From Planctomycetota bacterium (GTDB lineage Bacteria > Planctomycetota > UBA8108 > JACQVS01), in assembly GCA_028280485.1 (NCBI GenBank), contig JANQLS010000003.1, positions 124,001 through 188,000 on the forward strand: DNA of 64,000 bases, given 5' to 3'. The notes under the pieces were generated by a model. It was not told the DNA's origin. It worked only from the letters and a program-made list of their open reading frames with translations, and ran no database searches. Below, piece after piece: positions 27,348 to 36,900 of this stretch. The translations under genes and the position numbers were made by a program. Positions within the stretch are counted from its first letter, which is position 1. Each line of letters begins with the position of its first letter.

Positions 27348-28454
27348 ATGAAACCCGCTCGATTTCAACCTTTTTGGAAGCTCAGCATTGTAAGCTTATT
27401 TATTTTAAGTTTACCGGGGACCCTCACGGCTCATCCTTTCCACCTGTCTCTCGCCGAAGCGGAGTTCAATCCGCAATCCAAACATTTAGAAGTGGCTCTA
27501 AAGGTTTACCCACCCGACTTGTTGAGGGCACTCAAAGCTCGAGTTTCAGGAGGAGCCCTCCCGAAAGAAAAAGTCTCTGAGGTCACCACCAACTATTTAA
27601 AAGAAGTCTTTCGGGTCCAACTCGCGAACGGAAAATCCAGCTCCCTCGATTGGGTGGGCATGGAAGAAAATTTAAAGGCTACATGGCTCTACTTCCAGTT
27701 CCCTCTCCCCGATGGATTGAATGGCGTTAAAATCGAAAATCGAATTTTCTTTGAATTCGAAAGTCGCCAGATCAATACCATCAATCTGAAGAAAAACGGC
27801 CGTTGGGAATCGCTACGCTTCAGCCCGAAGCCCAGTGATTCAAAATTCGCTCGACGAGAATTGAGCCCCAGGGAGTCCCTTCAGCGAGTCGGTGAAGTTC
27901 TTCGTTCCTCTTGGACAACCCTCAACCGTGATCTTCGCTTCGGCCAACAATTCTGGGTTCACGGCTCGCTCCCTGAAAAAGCTAAGCCCGAACCGACACA
28001 AGGGGATCTCAAATCCGAAACCCAAAGGCTTCTTAGAAGCATCGCTCAGGTCAGCCTTCGAGACAAACCCCCTCCCTCCCCGAAAGAGTCTCAAATCGCC
28101 GCGAACTTACAAATCACGACGATCTCCCTCCTTGAAGGGAAGCATGAAGAAGCTCAATCGAGACTTTTAAAAAGCCTCATTTTGCTTAAGAAAACACCCT
28201 CTTCAGTGTTAGAGGAAATTGCCCTGGAGTTAACATCCCGATTATCTCTGAGAGCCGAAAATCCAAAACCCGCTTACGTCTTCCTGCTAAGCCTCAAGGA
28301 TACCCAAAGCGTCCCTCAGCTATCTGAAGCTATCTATAACAAAGTGAGCAAGAGAGAACGACAAAAAGTGCGTACCGCCACTCAGACGATGACCTTAAAA
28401 GATCGTTTGGATTACGCGCGTAGCTACCTCGTCAATTTAGAGTGGGATTCTTAA
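27348..28454 (+). CDS. Exported DUF6702-like protein with long uncharacterised C-terminus
   Basis: 368 residues from ATG 27348, which starts a clean signal peptide (KLSIVSLFILSLPGTLTA). A TTG at 27300 would prepend 16 unlikely residues. After cleavage it begins HPFHLSLAEAEFNPQ, typical of DUF6702, a domain found next to M1 peptidase genes in several phyla. Residues about 170-368 are hydrophilic, helix-rich and match nothing I recognise. An imperfect hairpin (27275-27283 with 27302-27310) lies upstream. Probably works with the peptidase. Confidence 0.75.
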   Translation: MKPARFQPFWKLSIVSLFILSLPGTLTAHPFHLSLAEAEFNPQSKHLEVALKVYPPDLLRALKARVSGGALPKEKVSEVTTNYLKEVFRVQLANGKSSSLDWVGMEENLKATWLYFQFPLPDGLNGVKIENRIFFEFESRQINTINLKKNGRWESLRFSPKPSDSKFARRELSPRESLQRVGEVLRSSWTTLNRDLRFGQQFWVHGSLPEKAKPEPTQGDLKSETQRLLRSIAQVSLRDKPPPSPKESQIAANLQITTISLLEGKHEEAQSRLLKSLILLKKTPSSVLEEIALELTSRLSLRAENPKPAYVFLLSLKDTQSVPQLSEAIYNKVSKRERQKVRTATQTMTLKDRLDYARSYLVNLEWDS

Positions 28455-28552
28455 TCCTCTTTACTGGGGGGATATGTTGATGAGTATAATGAAGCTCGCG
28501 GATGCTAAAATCCTCCCTGACTCATATGTTGAACCCAAGTAAACCGGAACTC

Positions 28553-29893
28553 ATGAAACCCAAGATGTACAAACGTCAATTCAGCCTGCTTCTACTAACG
28601 CTATTCCTATCGACAACCCTAACGACATTGTCCCAAGCCGCAGACTGGCCTCAATGGATGGGACCCAAGCGCGATAATGTCTGGTACGAAACTGGAATCC
28701 TAAAAAGCTTTCCCAAGGGTGGTCCCAAAGTTTTATGGCGAACTCCCATTCAAATTGGTTACGCGGGACCGGCGGTGGCTCAGGGAGTCGTCGTAATCAC
28801 TGACTACGTCACCAGTGAAAACATCAAAGTAGAGAATTGGAATCGTAAGAAATTTAGTGGGATTGAGCGCACTCTCGGGCTGAATGAGAAAACGGGTGAA
28901 ATCCTTTGGACTTATAAGTATCCCGTTAAATATGCGATCTCTTATCCATCAGGACCTCGCTGCACTCCGATCATCGAAAAGGATCGGGTTTACATACTCG
29001 GAGCTGAAGGCCATCTCGCCTGCCTCAACCTCAAAGACGGCAAAGAGGTTTGGAAGAAGGAGCTCACGACGGAATACAAAACCAAAACAGCTCTTTGGGG
29101 TTATGCCAACCATCCTCTCATCGATGGGGATCGCTTGATCTGTATCGTCGGTGGAGAGGGAAGCCACTGTGTTGCGTTCAACAAACTTAATGGGGAAGAA
29201 ATCTGGAGAACCCAGACGGCACAGAAAAAAGGTTACTGCCCTCCAACCATCAAAACGATTCATGGTGTTCGCCAACTGCTCTTAATGCGCCCCGATGCCT
29301 TGACTGCCGTCTCCCCTCACGATGGAAAAGAACTTTGGAGCGTGCCTTATTACGCAGACAGTGGGTCGATTATCATGAGCCCCGTCGCTTGGAAAGATTA
29401 TGTGTACGTTGCTGGGTATAACAATCGAAACATGCTGGTGAAAATCAAAAAAGACCCACTCACTGCTGAGATCGTCTTTAAAGATGTTAAGAAGAAGGCG
29501 ATGTCTCCAGTCAACGTTCAACCCTTCCTTGTGGATAACATTCTCTATGGCTTTGATCAAAAGGGATTCATGCACGCCGTAGACTTACCCAGCGGGGATC
29601 GCCTGTGGGAAACAACAGCCCCCATCGATGGCAAACGTCGCCCACACTATACAGCGACCGCTTTCATCGTAAAAAATAATGATCGCTTTTGGCTCTTCAA
29701 TGAACGAGGAGAGTTGATCATTTGTAATTTGACTCCTAAGGGTTACAAAGAAATCGATCGAGCTAAAGTCATCGAGCCCACCAATGTCGCCAGGGGACGA
29801 GACGTCGTTTGGAGCATGCCCGCCTTCGCAAATAAACGCGCCTACATTCGCAACGACAAAGAAATCATCTGCGTGGATCTGGAAGAAAGGTAG
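28553..29893 (+). CDS. Exported PQQ-type beta-propeller (BamB-like quinoprotein fold) protein
   Basis: 446 residues from ATG 28553, giving a signal peptide (RQFSLLLLTLFLSTTLTTLSQA). Mature start ADWPQWMGPKRDNVWYE is typical of planctomycete PQQ-like propellers. Repeated W-motifs (GEILWTYKYP, GKEVWKKEL, GEEIWRTQT, GKELWSVPY, GDRLWETTA) mark about seven blades. No PQQ-ligating residues can be confirmed. The stop TAG (29891-29893) is also the first TAG of a family I repeat. Function unknown; likely periplasmic scaffold or binding protein. Confidence 0.82.
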   Translation: MKPKMYKRQFSLLLLTLFLSTTLTTLSQAADWPQWMGPKRDNVWYETGILKSFPKGGPKVLWRTPIQIGYAGPAVAQGVVVITDYVTSENIKVENWNRKKFSGIERTLGLNEKTGEILWTYKYPVKYAISYPSGPRCTPIIEKDRVYILGAEGHLACLNLKDGKEVWKKELTTEYKTKTALWGYANHPLIDGDRLICIVGGEGSHCVAFNKLNGEEIWRTQTAQKKGYCPPTIKTIHGVRQLLLMRPDALTAVSPHDGKELWSVPYYADSGSIIMSPVAWKDYVYVAGYNNRNMLVKIKKDPLTAEIVFKDVKKKAMSPVNVQPFLVDNILYGFDQKGFMHAVDLPSGDRLWETTAPIDGKRRPHYTATAFIVKNNDRFWLFNERGELIICNLTPKGYKEIDRAKVIEPTNVARGRDVVWSMPAFANKRAYIRNDKEIICVDLEER

Positions 29894-30382
29894 TAGGCAC
29901 ACGCCGTGTGCCGTCTTAGTGGTCGGCTCACCCCGTGAGCCGGGACGGCATACAAAAGAAGTTTCAATTAACCCATCCCACTCAAGCAATCCATTTCAAG
30001 CCCGAAGCGTCAGCGAGGATCAGGACATTAATAAACTTAAAAGCGCGATCTCGCTTCAGGCTTATCATCCCCACCGCTGCCAAAACGCATCCTTCGTCCT
30101 TGACCGATAACTCAATCAAATCAATCGTCGGCACTCGCTAACGCTTCGCGCTTGGAATACCTTTCCATTTCAAGCCCGAAGCGTCAGCGAGGGTTAGGAC
30201 ATAAATAAACTTAAAAGCGCGATCTCGCTTCAGGCTTATCATCCCCACCGCTGCCAAAACGCATCCTTCGTCCTTGACCGATGACTCAATTAAATCAAAC
30301 GCAGACACTCGCTAACGCTTCGCGCTTAAACTTTTTATATCACTAACAGGGAAAATACAGCTCGCGGAGCGAGCCTACTACT
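29890..30382. repeat. Repeat cluster with a 174-bp tandem duplication
   Basis: Two adjacent family I units (29890-29914, 29918-29942) are followed by a segment duplicated in tandem with period 174 (29991-30164 and 30165 to about 30329). Each copy starts with a family II unit (CAAGCCCGAAGCGTCAGCGAGG) and ends with its inverted variant (CACTCGCTAACGCTTCGCGC), so each is itself a doublet. A last family I unit (30360-30382) supplies the TAG stop of trxA. No gene in this 490-bp gap. Confidence 0.85.
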
Positions 30383-30701
30383 AAGCACCCAAGGCGGCGA
30401 CGTAATCTCCTTTAGGTCTCAAGCCAACCAGGGTTTCCTTGAGTTCTCCTTGATCGAAGATCAATACCGTGGGAATGGAGGTGATTCCAAACTTCGAAGC
30501 GACCTCGGGATTTTGGTCGATATCGATTTTGGTGACTTTAGCTTGCCCTTCAAGCTCCTCACCAATCGAATCGATGATAGGCGATAATGCTTTGCAAGGG
30601 CCGCACCATTCTGCGTAGGCATCGACGAGGACGGGGCCTTGATTCTCAAGCACTTCAGTTTGAAAATTGGCATCGGTGATATGAGTTACAGAATCACTCA
30701 T
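30381..30701 (-). CDS. trxA: Thioredoxin
   Basis: 106 residues, standard length. Active site WCGPCK (Cys33, Cys36), cis-proline loop GITSIPTVLIF and KIDIDQNPEVASKFG are all present. No signal peptide, so cytosolic disulfide reductase. It lies 31 bp downstream of the AhpD-like gene and is probably in the same TetR-controlled transcript. The stop codon TAG falls at the edge of a family I repeat. Confidence 0.94.
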   Translation of the reverse strand: MSDSVTHITDANFQTEVLENQGPVLVDAYAEWCGPCKALSPIIDSIGEELEGQAKVTKIDIDQNPEVASKFGITSIPTVLIFDQGELKETLVGLRPKGDYVAALGA

Positions 30702-30732
30702 GACATTTCCTTTCTTCTTAAATCGTTAAAAT

Positions 30733-31302
30733 CTAAGATTCACTGTTTACTGGCTTAGACCATTCAGCAGGACTGAAAGCAGGATCTAAGGGGGTTTCAG
30801 CGACGTGGTTTGTAAAATTACTTATCGTTTTTAAAGCCGCTCCCAAAATCACTTCTAAAACGTGTCGAGATTCGTATCCCGCCTGTAAAAAGGCATTCAA
30901 ATCATCTTCAGGAACGAATCCTCGATGGGAAACAACGGATCTCGTAAAGCTTCTAAGTGCTTCTAACTTGGGATTATCGAGAGGGGTGTTGTCCCTCAAG
31001 GCCGTGACGACTTCTTGAGACACTCCCGTCATCGAAGAGATCACCGAATGAGCTGCGACACAGTAGGTACATTCATTTTCAAAACTGATGGTGATCAGTA
31101 CCACCTGACGCTCCGTCGCGTCGAAGGCAGATTCTTTTTCGAAATTTTCTGATAAGGCTAAATAAGATTTCAGCACAGCCGGTGACTCAGAAAAAACGCC
31201 GAACAGATTAGGAACAAATCCCAAAGACTGTTGAGTTTGATTCAAAATCTCTTTAGATCCCTCAGGGGCGGAATCCATCGTGTGAACTTTTAAAGTACTC
31301 AT
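30733..31302 (-). CDS. AhpD-like / carboxymuconolactone decarboxylase family peroxidase-related protein
   Basis: 189 residues from ATG 31302, preceded by AAGGAG at 6 nt; the GTG at 31317 is not needed. The AhpD-type active site is FENECTYCVAAH with Cys78, Cys81 and His85 and an upstream Glu. All-helical fold. Family members reduce peroxides or adducts using a CxxC pair re-reduced by a thiol system, and a thioredoxin gene follows directly. A TetR operator lies 36 bp upstream of the ATG. Confidence 0.86.
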   Translation of the reverse strand: MSTLKVHTMDSAPEGSKEILNQTQQSLGFVPNLFGVFSESPAVLKSYLALSENFEKESAFDATERQVVLITISFENECTYCVAAHSVISSMTGVSQEVVTALRDNTPLDNPKLEALRSFTRSVVSHRGFVPEDDLNAFLQAGYESRHVLEVILGAALKTISNFTNHVAETPLDPAFSPAEWSKPVNSES

Positions 31303-31337
31303 TGTGGTCTCCTTCACAGAGTGACAATTTTTATTTT

Positions 31338-31351
31338 TGACCGATCGGTCA
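31338..31351. promoter_or_regulatory. TetR-type operator upstream of the AhpD-like gene
   Basis: Perfect 14-bp palindrome TGACCGATCGGTCA between the regulator gene and the AhpD-like gene. The identical core occurs in front of the regulator itself at 32115-32132. Confidence 0.8.
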
Positions 31352-31450
31352 TCTATTTTCCAAAAAAAGAGAGAGCTTTACCGAAGTGAGCTCGTTTGTT
31401 GTTAGCTGAGTAACGGACGGAGATCCCCCTCAGTTCCTTACACTTAAAAT

Positions 31451-32047
31451 TTAATCTTTCTTTTTAACGAGAATCGCCAAGAGCGAATCTACCAAACCTT
31501 CAACTTCAACTTTCGCAAACCTTTGAGCCTTAGCCCTAACGTAAAGACCAGAGATAAAGCTGACAACAAAGCGGGCTGAGTCTTGAGGGTTTTTAGAAGC
31601 ACCAAACTCACCGAGATCGATTCCCCGTTGAATCAAATCAGAGACGAGCCCTTCCATTTTTTTGAAATGTTCGCGCATCACTTTACGCACATCATCATCA
31701 GAAGAAGCCAGCTCCACGGTGGCATTAACAGCAAAACAACCCTTCTGCCCCTCTTTTTTACAGCAACGATTCGCCGTAGCCTCGACCCATTCCGTCAGGC
31801 AAGATTTCGGCGAAGGCTTCGAGCTGAAACAATCTAGGACTTGATTTCGAACTCGATCGAGATAGTGCTCGAGTGCTTTCAAATAAAGGGATCGTTTATC
31901 CCCGAAGGTATTGTAGAGACTCCCTTTGTGAATTCCGATCGCCTCCAACAAATCCTGAGTAGAAGTCGACTCATACCCCTTCTCCCAAAACTGAACCAAG
32001 GCTTTTTCTAAAGCCGCATCGATGTCAAATTCGCGAGTTCGGGCCAT
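31451..32047 (-). CDS. TetR-family transcriptional repressor with several cysteines
   Basis: 198 residues from ATG 32047 (MARTREFDIDAALEKAL). The longer frame from 32107 would start inside the predicted -10 box. The N-terminal helix-turn-helix (TQDLLEAIGIHKGSLYNTFGDKRSLY) is typical. The ligand domain holds Cys73, Cys83, Cys95, Cys96 and Cys104 (in NRCCKKEGQKGCFAVNA), which could sense oxidants or electrophiles. Two identical operators, one overlapping its own promoter and one before the AhpD-like/trxA unit, indicate autoregulation and control of that unit. Confidence 0.88.
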   Translation of the reverse strand: MARTREFDIDAALEKALVQFWEKGYESTSTQDLLEAIGIHKGSLYNTFGDKRSLYLKALEHYLDRVRNQVLDCFSSKPSPKSCLTEWVEATANRCCKKEGQKGCFAVNATVELASSDDDVRKVMREHFKKMEGLVSDLIQRGIDLGEFGASKNPQDSARFVVSFISGLYVRAKAQRFAKVEVEGLVDSLLAILVKKKD

Positions 32048-32102
32048 GAGATATCTTAGGCTGGAGTTCAAATTACATTCTGACTGAAACGTGATTGTAA
32101 TA

Positions 32103-32132
32103 AGCATACGCTATTTTGACCGATCGGTCAAA
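32103..32132 (-). promoter_or_regulatory. Promoter of the tetR gene with overlapping operator
   Basis: On the minus strand TTGACC (32131-32126) and TATGCT (32108-32103) are spaced by 17 nt. The 18-bp palindrome TTTGACCGATCGGTCAAA (32115-32132) covers the -35 box and spacer, as expected for an autorepressor. Confidence 0.75.
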
Positions 32133-32352
32133 TATTTAGTAAATATATTCCTTGGGCAGAGATTGGGGGTTTTCGTAAGCTCCTAATTTAGGTTAAGATG
32201 AGGCCAACTCCCCCTTCCTAATTACGGGTCTAACATCCGGCCTAATCAGTTTCTGTGGAATAACAGGAGCTAATTACGGGCTCGATGCTAAAGATTGAAA
32301 AAATAACAGTTTCGGTCTCAAACTCGGTCAAAGTATCGAGTCTATCAATGGA

Positions 32353-33282
32353 ATGAATTTGGGAATGAACCATCAACACACGATCAAGAACAGAGTTCAC
32401 CGCTCTTTTGCCCTGACCTTCATTTTTGGAATTTTTGCTTGGAGTGCCTCTTTCAATCTCCTTTTAAGCCAAGAAACGGCCACCGTGGTGGAAGACCAAA
32501 CGGAGATGTTGTTCTTCAAGGGAACAGAACCTCCCCAAGCAGACTGGCGCATGCCCGAGGCGGTTATGGATGGATGGACGGCCGCAAAAGTCCCCGTGGG
32601 TTACGGTGAATCCTTCGTGACAGAGCCTGATTGGACCGTCATCGAAGACATGAGAAACAATTACGCCACTTTGTATATTCGAATCCCCTTCGAACTTCCG
32701 GCTGGACGTCGATTCGATGCTTTAAATCTGAGCGCCAGATTCGACGATGGATTTGTCGCGTACATCAATGGAGTGGAATTAGGTCGAGCTTCCATGCCCG
32801 ATGGGGATGTGAACTTTGAAACTTTTGCAGACAGCCACGAGCATTCCGATGACCGAGCTGACTTGGACGCTGACGATGAAGTACTGAACGCACTAAAAGC
32901 CGGCCGAAACATCCTGGCTGTAGAAGCTCACAATACCTCCATCGGTTCGAGCGATATGATCTTCGACCCCGAACTGACAATCGATATTTCAGGTCCCATC
33001 GGGCCCCTCTTTATCCGTGGTGCCGATTGCGACGGTCAACCTCGACTCAACATCAATGACTTGGTGTATTTACTTCAATGGAAATTCGGTAACTTCACTG
33101 AACCAGGCTGCCAAAAAGCTTGCGACCTCAACGATGATGGCACGGCCGATATCTCTGACGCCGTGACGGGTTTGGAATATTTATTCTTAGTAGGTCCAGC
33201 ACTCCCTGCTCCATTCCCCGAGGTCGGACCGGATCTCACCGAAGATGACCTCACTTGTGTCAGTGGCGAGCAAGAGGATTAA
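32353..33282 (+). CDS. Exported protein with galactose-binding-like module and dockerin-like pair
   Basis: 309 residues; signal segment about 18-40. Residues 50-210 form a beta-sandwich module (FKGTEPPQADWR, then RFDDGFVAYINGVELGRASMP and NILAVEAHNTSIGSSD) that recurs twice in the large CotH protein just downstream. The C-terminus carries two dockerin-like units (GADCDGQPRLNINDLVY and DLNDDGTADISDAV) and a GPDLTEDDLTC tail. A second ATG lies at 32365; neither start has a clear ribosome binding site. Surface-attached binding protein is the best guess. Confidence 0.78.
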   Translation: MNLGMNHQHTIKNRVHRSFALTFIFGIFAWSASFNLLLSQETATVVEDQTEMLFFKGTEPPQADWRMPEAVMDGWTAAKVPVGYGESFVTEPDWTVIEDMRNNYATLYIRIPFELPAGRRFDALNLSARFDDGFVAYINGVELGRASMPDGDVNFETFADSHEHSDDRADLDADDEVLNALKAGRNILAVEAHNTSIGSSDMIFDPELTIDISGPIGPLFIRGADCDGQPRLNINDLVYLLQWKFGNFTEPGCQKACDLNDDGTADISDAVTGLEYLFLVGPALPAPFPEVGPDLTEDDLTCVSGEQED

Positions 33283-33287
33283 CCCAA

Positions 33288-33476
33288 TTGAGCTCAGACC
33301 CTGAAAAACCCTACCAGCTTGAAGAGGGTGAAAACAATTACGTGGTCGTAGATGAAAAACAACGGGTGGTGTGCACAACTGCAGATAAAATGACTGCCGG
33401 TCATTATGTCAGCCTACTGAACGAAGCCCATCAACGTGGTTACAAAAAGGGATATCAACAAGGAAAGAATGCCTAA
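33288..33476 (+). CDS. Small hypothetical protein, probably co-translated
   Basis: About 62 residues from TTG 33288, only 5 bp after the stop of the dockerin protein; AGAGG lies 10 nt before it. The sequence is hydrophilic (KPYQLEEGENNYVVVDEK, ending RGYKKGYQQGKNA) and has no recognisable domain. It ends one base before the ATG of the next gene, which supports a compact three-gene unit. The start is uncertain; an in-frame ATG at 33255 overlaps the previous gene. Confidence 0.55.
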   Translation: MSSDPEKPYQLEEGENNYVVVDEKQRVVCTTADKMTAGHYVSLLNEAHQRGYKKGYQQGKNA

Positions 33477-33477
33477 C

Positions 33478-33849
33478 ATGAAAATAAAATTCCCCACACA
33501 ATTAGCTCTTGGACTCTTAGTAACATCTCTCCTTGCCCTCAATTGGGGCTGTGGTTGTCCCGGTCAAGCTTCAAAAATGGCGAGACTCTCATTAGATGGA
33601 ATCGACAAACGAATGGGGACTCATCAAGAGAGATTAAATCAAGCCTACGAAAATTCTCGAGCGGGTGTATTGGCCGTCGAGGAGACTCAATACCGCCGTG
33701 ATGTTCAGCAGATCTTAAAAGAAGTCCAATGGCTGAGAGAAAGAACTTTAGAGGCGAATTTATCTCCTCAACCCACTGACGAAGTCGCTACCCTTCTCAT
33801 GCGTGAAGAAAATCGTATCGAAAGAATGATCGACCAGCTCTCTCGATGA
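33478..33849 (+). CDS. Small exported coiled-coil protein, possible lipoprotein
   Basis: 123 residues from ATG 33478. N-terminal hydrophobic segment (LALGLLVTSLLALNWGCGC) ends in Cys residues that could be lipidated, although NWGC is a poor lipobox. The rest (from about 35) is strongly helical and charged with heptad-like spacing, suggesting a coiled coil. No family recognised. A perfect terminator follows 28 bp later. Confidence 0.6.
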   Translation: MKIKFPTQLALGLLVTSLLALNWGCGCPGQASKMARLSLDGIDKRMGTHQERLNQAYENSRAGVLAVEETQYRRDVQQILKEVQWLRERTLEANLSPQPTDEVATLLMREENRIERMIDQLSR

Positions 33850-33876
33850 AACTTCATTGTTAAACGGCTTCTAAAA

Positions 33877-33922
33877 AAAAGCGCCGGTAGCCCAAGTGAT
33901 TCACTGGGCTACCGGCGCTTTT
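33877..33922. terminator. Bidirectional intrinsic terminator
   Basis: An 18-bp perfect stem (33877-33894 with 33905-33922), extended by a GTGA/TCAC pair above one bulged base, with A-tract and T-tract at the two ends. Located between convergent genes. Confidence 0.92.
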
Positions 33923-33976
33923 TTGATGAGCTCAACTCTCTCGCCTATTCCATAGTTGAAGCGATAATGCTCGAAC

Positions 33977-36900
33977 TTAAAACGAACACACGTTTTCACA
34001 ACCTTCGAGGAAGAGGCAGTCCGTTCCTGCGGCGGGAGGCTCACCATCGAGGTAGAGGAAAGTCAGCAAGCTGACCACATCGGTATTATCAAGGGTGTCA
34101 TCCCCATTGATATCGAAGATCAACAAGTTGTTACCTTCGGTCGGCGCATCTTCAGGACAGGGCAACTGATCGGTTTTTCCTCGGTAGATTCGAAGTAAAA
34201 GTGAAATGGCATCACCGACATCTAAATGTCCGTCTTGATTCGAATCACCGGGACGTTGTAAGCCACCATCTCCACATTCTGAATCGGAGAGGCCCGGTGT
34301 CCCATCGATACAACTACTGGCTCTCCAGCTCGTCGGATGGAACCAAGAATCGGGGTCAGCAAGCTCATCGACGATGGTTAACGAAGGTCCTTGGCCATCG
34401 GTAGCGGGGAACCAACTGTCTGAATAGCTAAAGTCTAAGATGACTTGCTCATGGGGAGCTTCCAAGATTAATTGCTCAGAGCCATTACTGAGTCGGCCCG
34501 AATATTCTCCGGCGATCAAGATCCCAGCTCCCCCATTGTATCTCTGCTCAAAGGCCTCTAAGTTCTCTACGAGGACCACTCTTTGACCTGGGTTGAGAGT
34601 GTCGACTAAAGAATCCTGGAAATCGAATTCGATCCCTCCCGAGAGGTGGTAAGCAGTGAGATCGATCACTCGGTCACTCGTGTTGATAAACTCGATAAAC
34701 TCATATTCTGAAGGAGCAAAGGATCCGCTTTCGGAGGGCCGTGGATGGTAGTGAACTTCTGAGATTCTCAAATCTAAATGTGAAACATGATAGAACGTGC
34801 TTTCGTTGAGAGCACTCCAATCGTTTCCATTGAGCGATCTCGATTTGACGTTAAGGCCACTCTCGAGAACGATTGCACTGGGGTCGACGGCTTCAGTGAG
34901 TTCTAATCGAGGCGCGATCAAGAAATCACTACTGTTACTGCTTGAATTTAAGCCGTGAATCGCAAGGACGTTTTCACCATCGTTTAACAGATCGAGGAAA
35001 TTACTGATGTCAAACAATTCAAATGAAGTGGCATTCGAATCCGAGTTACTGTTAGTGGCTGAAGAATTCCATTGCGGATTGTCAGGATCATTCATAGCAG
35101 CGACTTTTTCTCCATTGAGATAAGCGATGAAGCCATCATCGTATTTCATCAAAAGTCGCATACCGGTGAAGAATTGAGGATCGTCGACATCAAAGGATAT
35201 ACGGAAGTAAAGAGAAGATTGAGTTTGGTAAAGTAGATTTGAATCGTCTTGGCCTAACTCATCTTCGTATCCAGATCCTTCTTCGTAACCCACTCCCGTA
35301 GTTCGGTTGAGCCAGGAACCATCATTGAATCCGACCTCCGTCCAATCGGTTTCTAAACCAGCATCACCAGCGTCTGGAACTAAAAACTTCACTTGATCTC
35401 CCTGATCGACCACCACCGTGATGATGTCACCAGCGAGGGCTTCCGCAGTAGGATGGACATCTCCGCCCTCTAATCGAGGATCTTCTCCATTGGTGGTGTA
35501 GTAGATGGTTCCATTTCCGGAAGAGATAAACAGGTGGGTTTCAGTATCGAAATAACCGTCCTGAACGTTAAACTCGGGCACCGATATATTGGGATAAAGA
35601 CCAGCGCTTTGAAATTGACTGAGAACGATTTCTGATCTACGAGGGAAGTAGTTAGCTAATAGATCATCACGCTCCCGCGCCCAGTGCTCATCTCGAGTGT
35701 AGGGAGTGCTGTTGTGTTGATCTCCCCAGCGAGCCGATTCAGCCACGACAGCCAATTCGATTTGTTCAGCTAACTCAACAAATCTCGCTGCGGGTCGATT
35801 GCGCTCGGGATGATCCGTATCCCAGTTCTTGTTGCTGGGATCAACGTAATAAGTTCCACCCCGAGAAAATGCCTTATGCAGCCGATCCGCAAATTCCATC
35901 CTGAATTCGAGGTTCGGTCGACAAAGAGCGTAGGGTTCGGCGGCCACATTGTCGACATTGACTCGATTTTGATTCAATCCCGAACGAAGGTCTAAAGACC
36001 ACTCCGAATCCCACATATAAAATTTAAACCCTGTACTTTCAGAGCTTCGATCCCGCCCTACCCAGTAGTTTTTATGCGGCCAGTCGGAATTTCCAAGGTA
36101 AAGATTACAAATCATGTACTCGATCATATTGGGGACATCGAGATAGTGAGGCAAATTCGGATTCGGGCTTCCATCCGGATTGCGACCTTGAATCCGCATG
36201 TAGTTGGCGTGATTTCCTAATCCCTGTCTGCCGAGATTGATCATTTCATTCCAAGCGGTCATCGAACCTTGTGAAGCGGAACGATTACTGATGGCATCCC
36301 AGTTTTCTTTGTCACCGCCAAAGTAAGTGGCACCGAAGGAGTGATCAGGCCTTTCAACCGGATTGTAGAGTCCCCAGTAAACTCCATTGAGGTAAACATG
36401 ACAGAAGGTTTCATGAGATGACACTCCACCTTGATCTAAGTGGGACTGTCGGCCGAATGAATCACGAATATAAAGAGGTTTATCTCCTGCGGCACTCCAT
36501 TGCCAGCCATCATTCGAGTTCGCTCTGAGAGTCAGAGTATCGAACCTTTCAGTCGAACCTTCTTGCAAGAGAGGGTAACGTAATTTGGTGTCACCGTAGA
36601 TTTCTTTGAACAAGACTCGCAGTGAGTGTTTCTTCGTCAGCCCATGACTGCGAAAGGCTCCACCCTGTAAACGCAAACCACAGTTTTCTTGAGTTCCACG
36701 AGTTCCGTCGGGATGGATAACTTCGAAGGAAGCGGCTCGTTCCCAAGATATTCCCCGAGAGCCCGAATTGGTATAGATTCCATTACCGGCAAAAAGATCA
36801 TTCGTAGGCAAGACGATGGAGATGGTGGGAACAGCTAATAATGAATCTTTGATGATGGCCGTGTATTTACCTCCATAGTCATCCGAACCATTTTGGCCGA

